Source of the DNA: Candidatus Poseidoniaceae archaeon
Lineage (GTDB): Archaea > Thermoplasmatota > Poseidoniia > Poseidoniales > Poseidoniaceae
DNA: 64,000 nucleotides
Reading direction: 5' to 3'
NCBI GenBank assembly: GCA_938075675.1
Contig: CALJHE010000021.1
Span: 1-64,000 of the forward strand
The number at the start of each line of letters is the position of its first letter. Position 1 is the first letter of the stretch. Below are positions 18,292 to 28,013 of the stretch, piece by piece. Made by a program: the position numbers and the translations under genes. The notes beneath the pieces were generated by a model. The model saw only the letters and a list, made by a program, of their open reading frames with translations, had not been told where the DNA came from and ran no database searches.

Positions 18292-21200
18292 ATGAGGCAT
18301 CAAACCAGCCCAGCATTAGTGAAAGCAATGCGCACGACAATTTCCCCCTCCGAGCCGCGCTTCCAATGGCAGAATGTTCAGCACCGAAATGCCTTCAAAT
18401 CAGTGGCGTTAACGGTCATGATGTTGCTCTCGACATTTGCTGCAATTCCATATATTTCGATTGATGTTCGCGCAGCATCAGACCAAGATGGAGATGGATT
18501 GACGTATGGCCTTGAGTATCTCATGAATACAGCTCCTAACGACCCGGACTCCGACAACGACGGTCTTCCAGACGGTTGGGAATGGAAATACGGGCTTGAC
18601 CCACTATCGAGTAACGGCGTTGATGGCGCAGTTGGCGACCCAGACGGCGATGGCATGTCGAATTTGCAGGAATACTCTTACCTCCAACCATCGGGTTGGG
18701 ACAGTTCATCAACTCCGAGTCTGCTTGACCGAGGTGTATGGTGGAACGGTACAGTTCCAGTCAATGACTGGAACGAGGAAGACGCTCTTCAATACAACCG
18801 CCCTGGGTGTGGTGACAGCGGCTCTGACGGGCAAGGCAGTGTGATACTTTGCGATGAAGATCCGGTTGGCAACATTTGTACAAACGGCTTCGACGACGAC
18901 AAAGATGGCTTGGTCGATTCCGCAGACCCCGACAATGATGGTGATGCTGACTGCTCTTCAAACGACGACGACGGTGATGGGATAGCAGACGAAGATGTTG
19001 CTGGATGGGATACCGATGGAGACGGAATGGATGATGGTTGGGAAGCCGCAAACGGTCTCAATGCAACATCCCCCTCCAATGCAGATGGTCCGAACGGTGA
19101 CCCTGATGGTGATGGTTTGATCAATCTCCTCGAGTATGTCAATCCTACATGGACTACAATGTGCGGTGCATCTCCTTGTTTTAGAAACGGGCCTGACGGT
19201 TTGGTGACCGAGACGACTTCTCCGTGTGACCCTGTTGATGGAATTGGTCCGGGCGGATGTGCGACATTCACTGCGGAAGTTGATGGAATCACCTCAACGA
19301 ATCCTCAAAGAGCGGATTCTGATGGTGATGGATTGAACGACTCATACGAAGCATTGACGTTACTCACCGACCCGACTTCTTCCGATACCGACCGTGACGG
19401 TATTCCTGACGGCGTTGAAATCAATGGCCAATACGGAAATCCACCTCAAGCAAGTAACCCTCGAAGCAACAACACCGATGGGGACGCGTTCGACGACGGA
19501 GATGAAGATACCAACTTCAACGGCGTTCTTGACGCAGGCGAAACCGACCCCACAAGAATGGAAGATTCCGGTGACGAAGACAACGATGGTATTCAGAACT
19601 GGGAAGAGAACCTTTCCTGTACTTCATGGGACATTGCCGATACGGACTTTGGCGGTATCAATGACGGTGATGAGCGAAATGTATCTCACGGAACTGACCC
19701 ATGTGATTCGTTGATTAATTTTGAAACCACGATTGTGACTTGGAACTCAGGCAATGGGCAACTGGAATTATCCGATGGCTCTGGATTTAACCCAAGCGGT
19801 GGTGTTGGTTGGTTCAACACTTCTGGGACTTGGATTCCGTTTGCTTATGCTGCTACCGTGAATAATTTCGTTCAAGGTGTCGCACCAGGTCCTCTGGCAG
19901 GTGTAACTCAAGTCGCAAATCGCAACGGTTCGTTCTGTCATACCTCTGCGACAGCTTCGGGAACAATCGCAACGACCCAACAGTATTGCGACGATGACTA
20001 CACTGATTCAGATGCTGATGGTTTGGCAGACTGGCAAGAATTGCTTGGAACTTTTGGTTGGTTCTCGAACCCAACCCTCGCAGACACCGATGCAGATGGC
20101 GTAAGTGATTTCGACGAAGTATTCGACAATACCGACCCCAACGAACCGTGTTTAAACCTCCTCGATGATGACTCGGATGGTCTCAACAATTACTTCGAAA
20201 CAACGACCGGATGTCCACTTTCATTCATCGGAATTCTCAATGGTTCAGCCGATGTATGGGTCACAGACGACCTTGATTTGGATACAGACGCTGGTGGTGT
20301 TAGTGATCGAGACGAGTACTTCGATGGAACGAACCCCGAAAACGACCCAACTGATGACCTTCTTCCTGCAGACTTTGACGGTGATGGCGTCCCTGATGCT
20401 GTCGAGAACCAAACTGGAACAGATTGGACAAATCCTGACACCGACGGTGGTGGAATGAGTGATGGAATGGAGTGCGCTCAAGAATTTTGGATACTGGGTT
20501 GTGAAGGTTCACCCTTTGACCCGTTCGACCCTTCCGATGACATCACTCCTACTGAAATCGTCTTTTGGGCAAACAACACATCCGGTGCAGTTGACATCAA
20601 CAGTATCCACCGTTGGAGAATGACCACATACGATTTCTACACGGGCACAACATACGCACACCTTGAAGCAGTACATCCGTATGAAGACGTGGTTTTGCCA
20701 TCTTCGAATCTCACACACTTGGCCGACTTGACTTTCTCAAACGAGACATTAGACTGGCTCATCAAGTATCAAAACCCAATCAATGTCGGCAGCCTACCTG
20801 TCCCGTATTCTCTTTCGAACATGTCGTTCATCGTTGATTCAGCCGGTGAATTGCAACGCTCTACCGACTCTCACAACATTCGAGTTGTTACCGGACCAAT
20901 TCAAGAAATCTATACACAGCAACCAGAGTATTACTTTGACTGGGCAACGATTGCTTCGACGACCGTCCCAGGCTCAAATTCAACGTATGAACTTGAACTT
21001 CCTGCCTCTTTCAACGACCCGACGAACAGCAGTTCATACTTGCTGAATGTTACGAATGCAGTCGTCACTGAATCCGGTGCAACCAACGCATACGACAGCG
21101 CATTGGCCATACAGGATTTCTTGGTCAACGGAAATTCTTCAACCGAGTTCAAGCGTAATTACAACGGTTCTGGCATTCCAACTACGGAAGACTTGAGCAT

Positions 21201-24200
21201 GGAACTTGTTCGAACAGTTTTCGAGGGTACATGTTCAGAATTCAATACTGCCTTCGTAACGATGGCTCGTCTCGCTGGACTGCCTGCGCGTAAAGTTTCT
21301 GGATTCTCTGGAGGCACTTGGAACGGCAACGGCTACACAGTTTACTCGACAGATTTGACCACATGGGGTGAAGTTCGATTGCAACAGAATGCCGCAAACG
21401 GCGATACCGACCTTGGCTGGATTGCTTTCGACGCATGCCCTGAGGCAGAGCAAGTCGAAATAGTCAATCAGAGCATATCCACGCTTGTTTACGACCGCGA
21501 TGCGAGCAACACGTTGTCCATCTCTGGTCAACTCCGCTTTACCGAAAACTCCAGTGCAATTCCTCTGCTTCCAGTCGTGGGATATTTGGTTCCAGTCGGT
21601 CTTGAGACTCAGGTGCCAGGCGCAGCTTCAATTACCAATTACCAAATTGGCTCGGAAGTAACGCTTTTGAACGGTAGTTTCAACTTTACAGGTTCACCTC
21701 CAGAACTTACTGGTCCTGGAATGTACCGTGTCGTGGTGAAACTTGATCAACAGGGCTATGTTTCAGAGTCAGGGATTGTTTACGATGGTTATGTGAACGT
21801 CACAGACGATTCAGTCATCACCCATACTGGTCCGAATGCTATTGATGCCCCGATTGCAGGCGCAGGGGCTCTCACCATCATCGAAGGTACTCTGAAACTG
21901 GAAAGTCCTCCATTTGACTCCATTCAAAACGTAGGAGCACTCGATGATTTCCCACCGGAAGTCTGGCTTTCTTTCACCTCGTCAGTCAACGGTTTCACAA
22001 ACTTGAGTACCCCCATCAATCCAGATGGTTCTTGGAGCCTTGAATTGGACCTTGATCCATTGGAAACCAAGACCAATGTTTCGGCAACACTCGGCTTTTC
22101 AGGCTGGCAGGATACACAAGTCACTGGTATCACTCCGGTCCAATTCCACTTGCGTCCAACAACCAAAGCGATTCTCATCGATGTCCGAGATGCCCCGAAC
22201 TTGACTGCCACCCTTGAAGGACCGTTGACGAACAAGAGTATTCTTGTCATCAACGACGACCTTTGGGTGAACGGTAGTGCGTTGACCACGGGTGCTTCAC
22301 CAGTTGCAATGGCTGGTAACCTCTCGTTCTCTATTCGTCAAAACGGAACCTCCGACGAATGGCTTCAAGTGTTTAACCGCTCAGTGAATGGTGCATTCAA
22401 TCTGCAGCACCTCTTAGGTACTGCCGAGGCACAAGTCTTGGCAGGAGAGATTGAGATTCAACTCCGATTCTTCCCGGACGCAATCGAAGCGACCGATGAT
22501 GCGAATTTGTCTTCGGGCGCTCCGTACCTGTTGCAAGGATTCCTTGACTTCGAAGTTCAAGCCACTTCCCAACTTCGAGGTTCTGATTCAGCAATCTTAG
22601 TGACTGTCTTCGACCATCGCGGTCTTTCAAGCGACCTTTTCCTCTCCGGAAACTTTGATTTCTTCTTTAACGGTTCATGGGTCAATACAACCGTCGACCC
22701 TTTATCGGAAACGCTGACAATCAGTTGGAACATTGACTCTACACTTCTTGCTGGAGATTATCCATTCTCGATTTCCTTCAACGGTTCGGATTTGTACCAA
22801 CCTTCAACAGGTGTTTCTTCCATTCGAATTGCTGCTGAAGTTGATTGGAACTTGAGTTTGGCTCAAGATTGGACGCACATCGGTAATACGACTTATCTTT
22901 CCGGAGACATTTTCGATGCTCAGTACCCGAATGTGAAGGTTCTTGGGGATAACATCACCATGCTGACCTTGACAATGTTCACTACAGAAGGGCAACCAAT
23001 TGACCTCTCACAAGGATTCCTCAACAACACGACTGGTAGTTTTAATTTGAGTTTCACCGCACCTACCTTTACTCCCTCGAATGCGTATGATGCCGTTCTT
23101 GGAATGGATTTCGACACGATGGCTCCAGTCGGCGGTCCGTATTATCGATTCGTCGATGCTGCAGTGCCGCCAGCAACTCCAATTCTACCCTCCACATTGA
23201 TTGGAATTGAATCAGAATTTGTGATTGAGCCCGAGAGGGGAGCACTCATTGTTGAAATGAATCAATCTGTTGACTTTGTCGCGAAGGTTACTGATCTTGC
23301 AGACGGTTCGAATGTCTCCAACGCCAACGTTGAATTCATATTCGATTGGGGTAACACAAATGCTTCGATGGGCTTTGCTCTTTCTGATTCGGAAGGGAAC
23401 TCGACCTTGCAATGGACCGCTACTGGAATCAAACCAGGTTACTATGATGTTCTTGTCACTGTATACGATGACCTCACCGACGGCCTTGCAGTCGGGAACT
23501 CTCGAAGAACCGGTAATTCCTCGATTGTTAATTTGACGGTACAAGTTCCGAGTGACATTCGTATCGATTCCATTCCTGCAGTTGCTACTGCGGGAATAGA
23601 CTTCAATGTCCTCGGTCAAGTTCTCGATGCCGATGACCCTACTCGTCCACTTACTTCACCAGTTGAAATGTCGGCGTTTTGGTTGAGCAATCCGGATGAA
23701 TTGCTGGTTGGCTCCTACCAAACTTCTCCGAATGGTACATTCAACATGAGCATTCCAACCGATACCAGTGGCAATGGAACAGAACGTGGTGACAAAACTT
23801 TGGTAATCACAGTCGTAGAAGGCTCATCACCGTTCTATCTTACTGCGACCACTCAATCTGGAATACTCGTGATGGGAGTTAGTCAATTCAACAACATTCA
23901 GCCGCTCAACCCCATTACTGTGAACCGCGGCTCAACAGTCAATATCACTGCACGGTTGCTTGAATCCTCCAACCTTTTCGCACCACTTTCTGGATACGAT
24001 GTTGACATCCAATTCCACGAAACTTGGCTTGCTGGTACACAGACCGATGGTGCAGGATTTGCTAATTTCAGCCACCTCGTACCATTTTCACATCCATTGG
24101 GATTAATTGTTGTGACTTTGGTATTCAACGGTTCCACGGACTTATTATCGACTCAGGTCAATCTTTCGACAATTACCATACGCTCTACAACCGTCATGAT

Positions 24201-27200
24201 TGTTGATCCAATAGCAGAAAATCCGGTTGCTGGAACTTCATTCAATGTGTCTGGCCAGGTTTTGAGTGACAACGGCAGTGGACTTGAGCAGCGAGACGGT
24301 AGCGTTCTGCCGTCAAACATTCTCTTCAGCATAAATGGGCAACCTGTTGGTTTCACCGTTACGGGAGGAACTGTCACAGCAGGAGGCATTTGGAATGCAT
24401 CGATTTTACTGAGCGAGACATTTGAAGCCGCGAACAACTCTCTGGAAGCGTCGTATGTCCCAAGCGTGAACTTCTACATTGGTTCAGTGAGTAACACTTC
24501 ATTTGACAGCAGAGGTTTCTCGACTCTTGTATTTGTCAAACCTTCTTTGGACGGATTAGGCTCGCCATCTCTCAACGATCGTACTGAACGAGGCCAGAAT
24601 GTCACCGTACAAGTTCTGTTGCGCGACAATACCCTTTCACCGATCTCCGCTCAACAAGTGTTGGTTCGCCTTATTGGAACAGATGTCAGCACAACGTTGA
24701 CTACCTTCGAGAACGGTACTGCATACGGCACTCTTACCGTTCCTGCGAACCAAAGCGTTGGATTCAATGACCTGGAAGTGATTTTCTCAGGAACTCCGGG
24801 TACAACTGGAATCCTCGGCTCGAATGCTTCAACACAATTTGTTGTGCTGTCTCAAACTCAGCTCAGCATCACCTCTTCCCCTTCAACGCTCGTTGCAGGT
24901 GATTCTTTCAGTGTCAACGGCACTCTCATGGACGATTTGAATCAAAGTCTCACCATTGACGGTGTCCCATCACTGGCTGTCGTTCATTTGCTTGTTGATG
25001 GTGTACCTGTCTCAAGTGTTGAGACGAATGCCCTTGATGGCAGTTTCTCGGTTGCATGGACTCTACCGGAGGATACTGCTGCTGGTGCTCACCTCATTGA
25101 GGTGCGCTTCCTCGGCGGCCGAGATTGGGTCGACCCGGTAGGTGTAGGTGACCCTGCAAATCCAGACTACTATTTGCCGAGCAGTGCGCAAGTTGACTTC
25201 AACGTTAGCGTCCCAACCAAGATACTTCTCTTGACAGCAACCGGCGAGGTTGACCGCGAAGCATTGATGACAATCCAAGGCCGTCTATTGGATCTCGTTG
25301 ATTCTCCTCTCGGTGAACTCACCGTGGAAGTTTGGCTTGGAGGCCAATGGATGACAAACGTCACTACAGACGAAACTGGACTGTTTACTGCAGTTTATCC
25401 GGTGCCTGCTGATGCTCAACTTGGACCAATCGACTTGGAAATCCGTTTCACTGGTACGACCTTCTATCTGCCGAGCAATGCTACGGGTACTTGGAATGTG
25501 TACAGTCCAATTCTTGTAAGTGTCACCATGGAGAGTCCAGTGGCCGTAGGTCAGAACACGACCATTACCGGAACAGTTGTTGACAACCAGTTAACTGGAG
25601 TTTCAGGACTTGAAGTTGAACTGGAAGTTGAAGGCTTGGTCATCTCGACCGTTACGACCGATTCTACGGGTGCATTCACGTACGAATGGACGGTTCCGGA
25701 CACCTTTGGATTCGGTAACAACACATTGTTTGCTGTGGTTGATGCTCAAGGTTTCTACCGTTCAAACTCGGGTAATACAACCTTCTTCCTTGCACACCGC
25801 TCAGATGTAACGCTCATCTTTGATGACGGAAAAGATGCTACTCGGGGCAATCTCTGGACACTCTCGGGCCGTCTGTATGACATTGATACTGTGAACAACG
25901 ATGGTCTTGCAGGTATGGAACTCAGCCTACGCCTCGATGATGTGGAACTGATGACTTTGACGACCCAAGAAGATGGAAGTTGGTCTGCAATTGTTCCAGC
26001 AACAATGGACCTTCTGCGTGGCAACCACCTCTTTACGATTTACTTTGAAGGCACGCAGGCTCACTTGGGTACGCAATCAACTGGAACTGCAACGGTTTGG
26101 GCAAACGCTCAAATTACGATTGATGAAACATCATCGAACATTGTTGTCCGCTCTGACTCGACCTTTGCTCCAATTGTCCTCACTGGCTCAATTTCAGAAA
26201 TCGGTGGACTGGGAGAAGTTTTCGATAACGTGACTTTGTACCTCGGTAATGGCTCGCAGTGTGTGGCTCAAAAAGACGGAGCCCGTTGCCTGAGCGACCT
26301 GCTTATCGATTGGGCGAATGGAAACTTCACGCTTACCGCTACTGCCCCACCGTTCCTCTCGTCAGGCTCTCAATACCTTCACTTGGAGACGCCACGTCAC
26401 GATGAGCACTACCTCAACGCTGCGAGTTCAACTCACCCAATCTATGTGAAAATTAACGCAGAGATTGAAGTGTTTTTGGATGAAATAGTCGAAAACAAAC
26501 AGGAAGATATCGGCGGTTCAATTTTGATTACTGCCGAAGACACCCAGCAAGGTGTTGCGGGAATCACAGTGACCGTTTACATGTATTCCGAGAACGGAAC
26601 ACAACTGTCGAATCCACTGCAACCGCTAACCGATGCTAACGGTGTTGCAGAGTTTGATTTCAATTCCGACCCACCGTTTGGAGATGTTGACGAATGGGGA
26701 AGAGTTACACTTGAGATTTTAATCAACGACCCTCGTCTCTCTCAACAAACCTTAGATGAGTTTGCTTCCAATTCTGGTGAAGCATCGATGTTGTCGTACA
26801 AGTTCCAAGAGGAAGAAAAGCAAGTGCCTTCGTGGGCATATCTCTTGACACTTCTCGTTCTTGGTCTTGTTGCTGCTGGTGTAGTGACTTACCGCCGCCG
26901 TCAATCTGCAGAGTTGCTCCAAGAAGCTGCGGAAGTCTTCGCTTACACTGCGGAATTACTTGCTGCTGGTGATTCAGTCCGTGAGTCTATCTTCACTTGC
27001 TATCAAAACCTCTGTTCGATTTTCCAGCAGAATGGATTCCTACGACGTGATTTCGAGACGGTTCGTGAGTTTGAAATGGCTATCCGGCAAGCAATGCCGC
27101 AGATTTCCGAAGATGCCCTTCTTGCACTCGACAACATGTTTGAGCAAGCAAGGTACAGCCGTGAAGAAATGGGTGAGCAGCACCAGACTGCTGCAACTCA

Positions 27201-27258
27201 GGCACTCGGTCGAATGGGTGAAGAAATTTCGAATTTGACGAAGATTCCACCACGGTGA
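18292..27258 (+). CDS. Giant surface protein: Ca-binding repeats, transglutaminase-like domain, Ig repeats, anchor
   Basis: About 2988 residues, the largest gene in the window. Order: signal peptide (LTVMMLLSTFAAIPY); a region of roughly 600 residues with many DxDxDG-type calcium-binding repeats; a transglutaminase-like domain with the cysteine in FEGTCSEFNTAFVT and the aspartate in GWIAFDACPE, but Thr where the catalytic His is expected (LTTWGEVRL); then about 1600 residues of Ig-like repeats dense in N-glycosylation sequons; one membrane helix (WAYLLTLLVLGLVAAGVV); and a helical cytoplasmic tail resembling DUF4129. The open frame begins upstream at a TTG; ATG 18292 or 18328 better suits the signal peptide. 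The role is probably adhesion or envelope structure. Confidence 0.85.
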   Translation: MRHQTSPALVKAMRTTISPSEPRFQWQNVQHRNAFKSVALTVMMLLSTFAAIPYISIDVRAASDQDGDGLTYGLEYLMNTAPNDPDSDNDGLPDGWEWKYGLDPLSSNGVDGAVGDPDGDGMSNLQEYSYLQPSGWDSSSTPSLLDRGVWWNGTVPVNDWNEEDALQYNRPGCGDSGSDGQGSVILCDEDPVGNICTNGFDDDKDGLVDSADPDNDGDADCSSNDDDGDGIADEDVAGWDTDGDGMDDGWEAANGLNATSPSNADGPNGDPDGDGLINLLEYVNPTWTTMCGASPCFRNGPDGLVTETTSPCDPVDGIGPGGCATFTAEVDGITSTNPQRADSDGDGLNDSYEALTLLTDPTSSDTDRDGIPDGVEINGQYGNPPQASNPRSNNTDGDAFDDGDEDTNFNGVLDAGETDPTRMEDSGDEDNDGIQNWEENLSCTSWDIADTDFGGINDGDERNVSHGTDPCDSLINFETTIVTWNSGNGQLELSDGSGFNPSGGVGWFNTSGTWIPFAYAATVNNFVQGVAPGPLAGVTQVANRNGSFCHTSATASGTIATTQQYCDDDYTDSDADGLADWQELLGTFGWFSNPTLADTDADGVSDFDEVFDNTDPNEPCLNLLDDDSDGLNNYFETTTGCPLSFIGILNGSADVWVTDDLDLDTDAGGVSDRDEYFDGTNPENDPTDDLLPADFDGDGVPDAVENQTGTDWTNPDTDGGGMSDGMECAQEFWILGCEGSPFDPFDPSDDITPTEIVFWANNTSGAVDINSIHRWRMTTYDFYTGTTYAHLEAVHPYEDVVLPSSNLTHLADLTFSNETLDWLIKYQNPINVGSLPVPYSLSNMSFIVDSAGELQRSTDSHNIRVVTGPIQEIYTQQPEYYFDWATIASTTVPGSNSTYELELPASFNDPTNSSSYLLNVTNAVVTESGATNAYDSALAIQDFLVNGNSSTEFKRNYNGSGIPTTEDLSMELVRTVFEGTCSEFNTAFVTMARLAGLPARKVSGFSGGTWNGNGYTVYSTDLTTWGEVRLQQNAANGDTDLGWIAFDACPEAEQVEIVNQSISTLVYDRDASNTLSISGQLRFTENSSAIPLLPVVGYLVPVGLETQVPGAASITNYQIGSEVTLLNGSFNFTGSPPELTGPGMYRVVVKLDQQGYVSESGIVYDGYVNVTDDSVITHTGPNAIDAPIAGAGALTIIEGTLKLESPPFDSIQNVGALDDFPPEVWLSFTSSVNGFTNLSTPINPDGSWSLELDLDPLETKTNVSATLGFSGWQDTQVTGITPVQFHLRPTTKAILIDVRDAPNLTATLEGPLTNKSILVINDDLWVNGSALTTGASPVAMAGNLSFSIRQNGTSDEWLQVFNRSVNGAFNLQHLLGTAEAQVLAGEIEIQLRFFPDAIEATDDANLSSGAPYLLQGFLDFEVQATSQLRGSDSAILVTVFDHRGLSSDLFLSGNFDFFFNGSWVNTTVDPLSETLTISWNIDSTLLAGDYPFSISFNGSDLYQPSTGVSSIRIAAEVDWNLSLAQDWTHIGNTTYLSGDIFDAQYPNVKVLGDNITMLTLTMFTTEGQPIDLSQGFLNNTTGSFNLSFTAPTFTPSNAYDAVLGMDFDTMAPVGGPYYRFVDAAVPPATPILPSTLIGIESEFVIEPERGALIVEMNQSVDFVAKVTDLADGSNVSNANVEFIFDWGNTNASMGFALSDSEGNSTLQWTATGIKPGYYDVLVTVYDDLTDGLAVGNSRRTGNSSIVNLTVQVPSDIRIDSIPAVATAGIDFNVLGQVLDADDPTRPLTSPVEMSAFWLSNPDELLVGSYQTSPNGTFNMSIPTDTSGNGTERGDKTLVITVVEGSSPFYLTATTQSGILVMGVSQFNNIQPLNPITVNRGSTVNITARLLESSNLFAPLSGYDVDIQFHETWLAGTQTDGAGFANFSHLVPFSHPLGLIVVTLVFNGSTDLLSTQVNLSTITIRSTTVMIVDPIAENPVAGTSFNVSGQVLSDNGSGLEQRDGSVLPSNILFSINGQPVGFTVTGGTVTAGGIWNASILLSETFEAANNSLEASYVPSVNFYIGSVSNTSFDSRGFSTLVFVKPSLDGLGSPSLNDRTERGQNVTVQVLLRDNTLSPISAQQVLVRLIGTDVSTTLTTFENGTAYGTLTVPANQSVGFNDLEVIFSGTPGTTGILGSNASTQFVVLSQTQLSITSSPSTLVAGDSFSVNGTLMDDLNQSLTIDGVPSLAVVHLLVDGVPVSSVETNALDGSFSVAWTLPEDTAAGAHLIEVRFLGGRDWVDPVGVGDPANPDYYLPSSAQVDFNVSVPTKILLLTATGEVDREALMTIQGRLLDLVDSPLGELTVEVWLGGQWMTNVTTDETGLFTAVYPVPADAQLGPIDLEIRFTGTTFYLPSNATGTWNVYSPILVSVTMESPVAVGQNTTITGTVVDNQLTGVSGLEVELEVEGLVISTVTTDSTGAFTYEWTVPDTFGFGNNTLFAVVDAQGFYRSNSGNTTFFLAHRSDVTLIFDDGKDATRGNLWTLSGRLYDIDTVNNDGLAGMELSLRLDDVELMTLTTQEDGSWSAIVPATMDLLRGNHLFTIYFEGTQAHLGTQSTGTATVWANAQITIDETSSNIVVRSDSTFAPIVLTGSISEIGGLGEVFDNVTLYLGNGSQCVAQKDGARCLSDLLIDWANGNFTLTATAPPFLSSGSQYLHLETPRHDEHYLNAASSTHPIYVKINAEIEVFLDEIVENKQEDIGGSILITAEDTQQGVAGITVTVYMYSENGTQLSNPLQPLTDANGVAEFDFNSDPPFGDVDEWGRVTLEILINDPRLSQQTLDEFASNSGEASMLSYKFQEEEKQVPSWAYLLTLLVLGLVAAGVVTYRRRQSAELLQEAAEVFAYTAELLAAGDSVRESIFTCYQNLCSIFQQNGFLRRDFETVREFEMAIRQAMPQISEDALLALDNMFEQARYSREEMGEQHQTAATQALGRMGEEISNLTKIPPR

Positions 27259-27481
27259 AGTTCTCGTTATTCAACTGCAACACCACTCAGTGAACCCCCT
27301 TCTTTGGGACTTTGCGAATGTGCTGCAGTCAATGCTCTTCAGTAGCGGACGACCAGTGCAGATCCATTCGGTTTGCAATGTGGAGATGGAGAACTGGCTT
27401 GGGATGAAATTAGACGCTCATACCTCTTTGTATTCGGACGAAGTCCAGAACGAATCTTCGAGTGAAAGAACAATCAATAGA

Positions 27482-27982
27482 TTACCAACGGAGATGAAGT
27501 CTTCCGTTGATGAAATGGGCCTTTATTTCACCCGCTTCAGCAGGCAATGGTACGACGCGCAAAAGGTCATCATGCTCGGCTTCTTTGACGACCAGTCGGA
27601 GTTTGCGGTGTGCTTCTCCCTGGAGGGTTGAGATTTCGATGTCCTCTTCCTTGGCTCCGTGGAGAGGAATCATCAATCCATCTGGATTGACTGTGCCGTG
27701 CAACTGTTCGACCATCCATGTGAGTTGACGTTCAGGTGCAACTTCGGCGAGATGCGATTCTGGAATCATTCCAGCGGCGACAAGAACTTGCTGATGGTTC
27801 ATCTGAACTTCCGACAGGTGGTCGGCTTGGACCTGAAAGTCAGCATGCAACTGTTCGGGTTGGGCGTCAAGTCCAATTGGGCTTGCATGTGCCTCTTTGA
27901 TGTCTTCAATTTCAGAAGAATCAGTCTGTATTACTACGGGTTCCCATGTCGACATGGTGCTTCGGTTGTGTGCGGCCTCCAT
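27482..27982 (-). CDS. Hsp20-like (alpha-crystallin fold) protein, divergent
   Basis: A protein of 166 residues, acidic and rich in Glu and His. Only the last 30 residues recall the small heat-shock/ArsA-HSP20 fold (LLRVVPLPAEAGEIKAHFINGRLHLRW holds the typical 'GxLxLxW' ending). The N-terminal 100 residues match nothing I know. A GGAGGACG ribosome-binding site favours ATG 27982. It starts 31 nt after the stop of the XPD helicase on the same strand, so the two are probably co-transcribed. The fold assignment is weak; the existence of the gene is fairly secure. Confidence 0.55.
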   Translation of the reverse strand: MEAAHNRSTMSTWEPVVIQTDSSEIEDIKEAHASPIGLDAQPEQLHADFQVQADHLSEVQMNHQQVLVAAGMIPESHLAEVAPERQLTWMVEQLHGTVNPDGLMIPLHGAKEEDIEISTLQGEAHRKLRLVVKEAEHDDLLRVVPLPAEAGEIKAHFINGRLHLRW

Positions 27983-28013
27983 GAACCTTCGTCCTCCGTA
28001 GTTTCTTTTGACT

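Noticed and set aside
27290-27631. Plus-strand frame of 113 residues after the giant surface protein
   Set aside because: It runs antisense through the Hsp20-like gene, which has a ribosome-binding site and a family-like C-terminus; the composition of the plus frame does not look like a protein.
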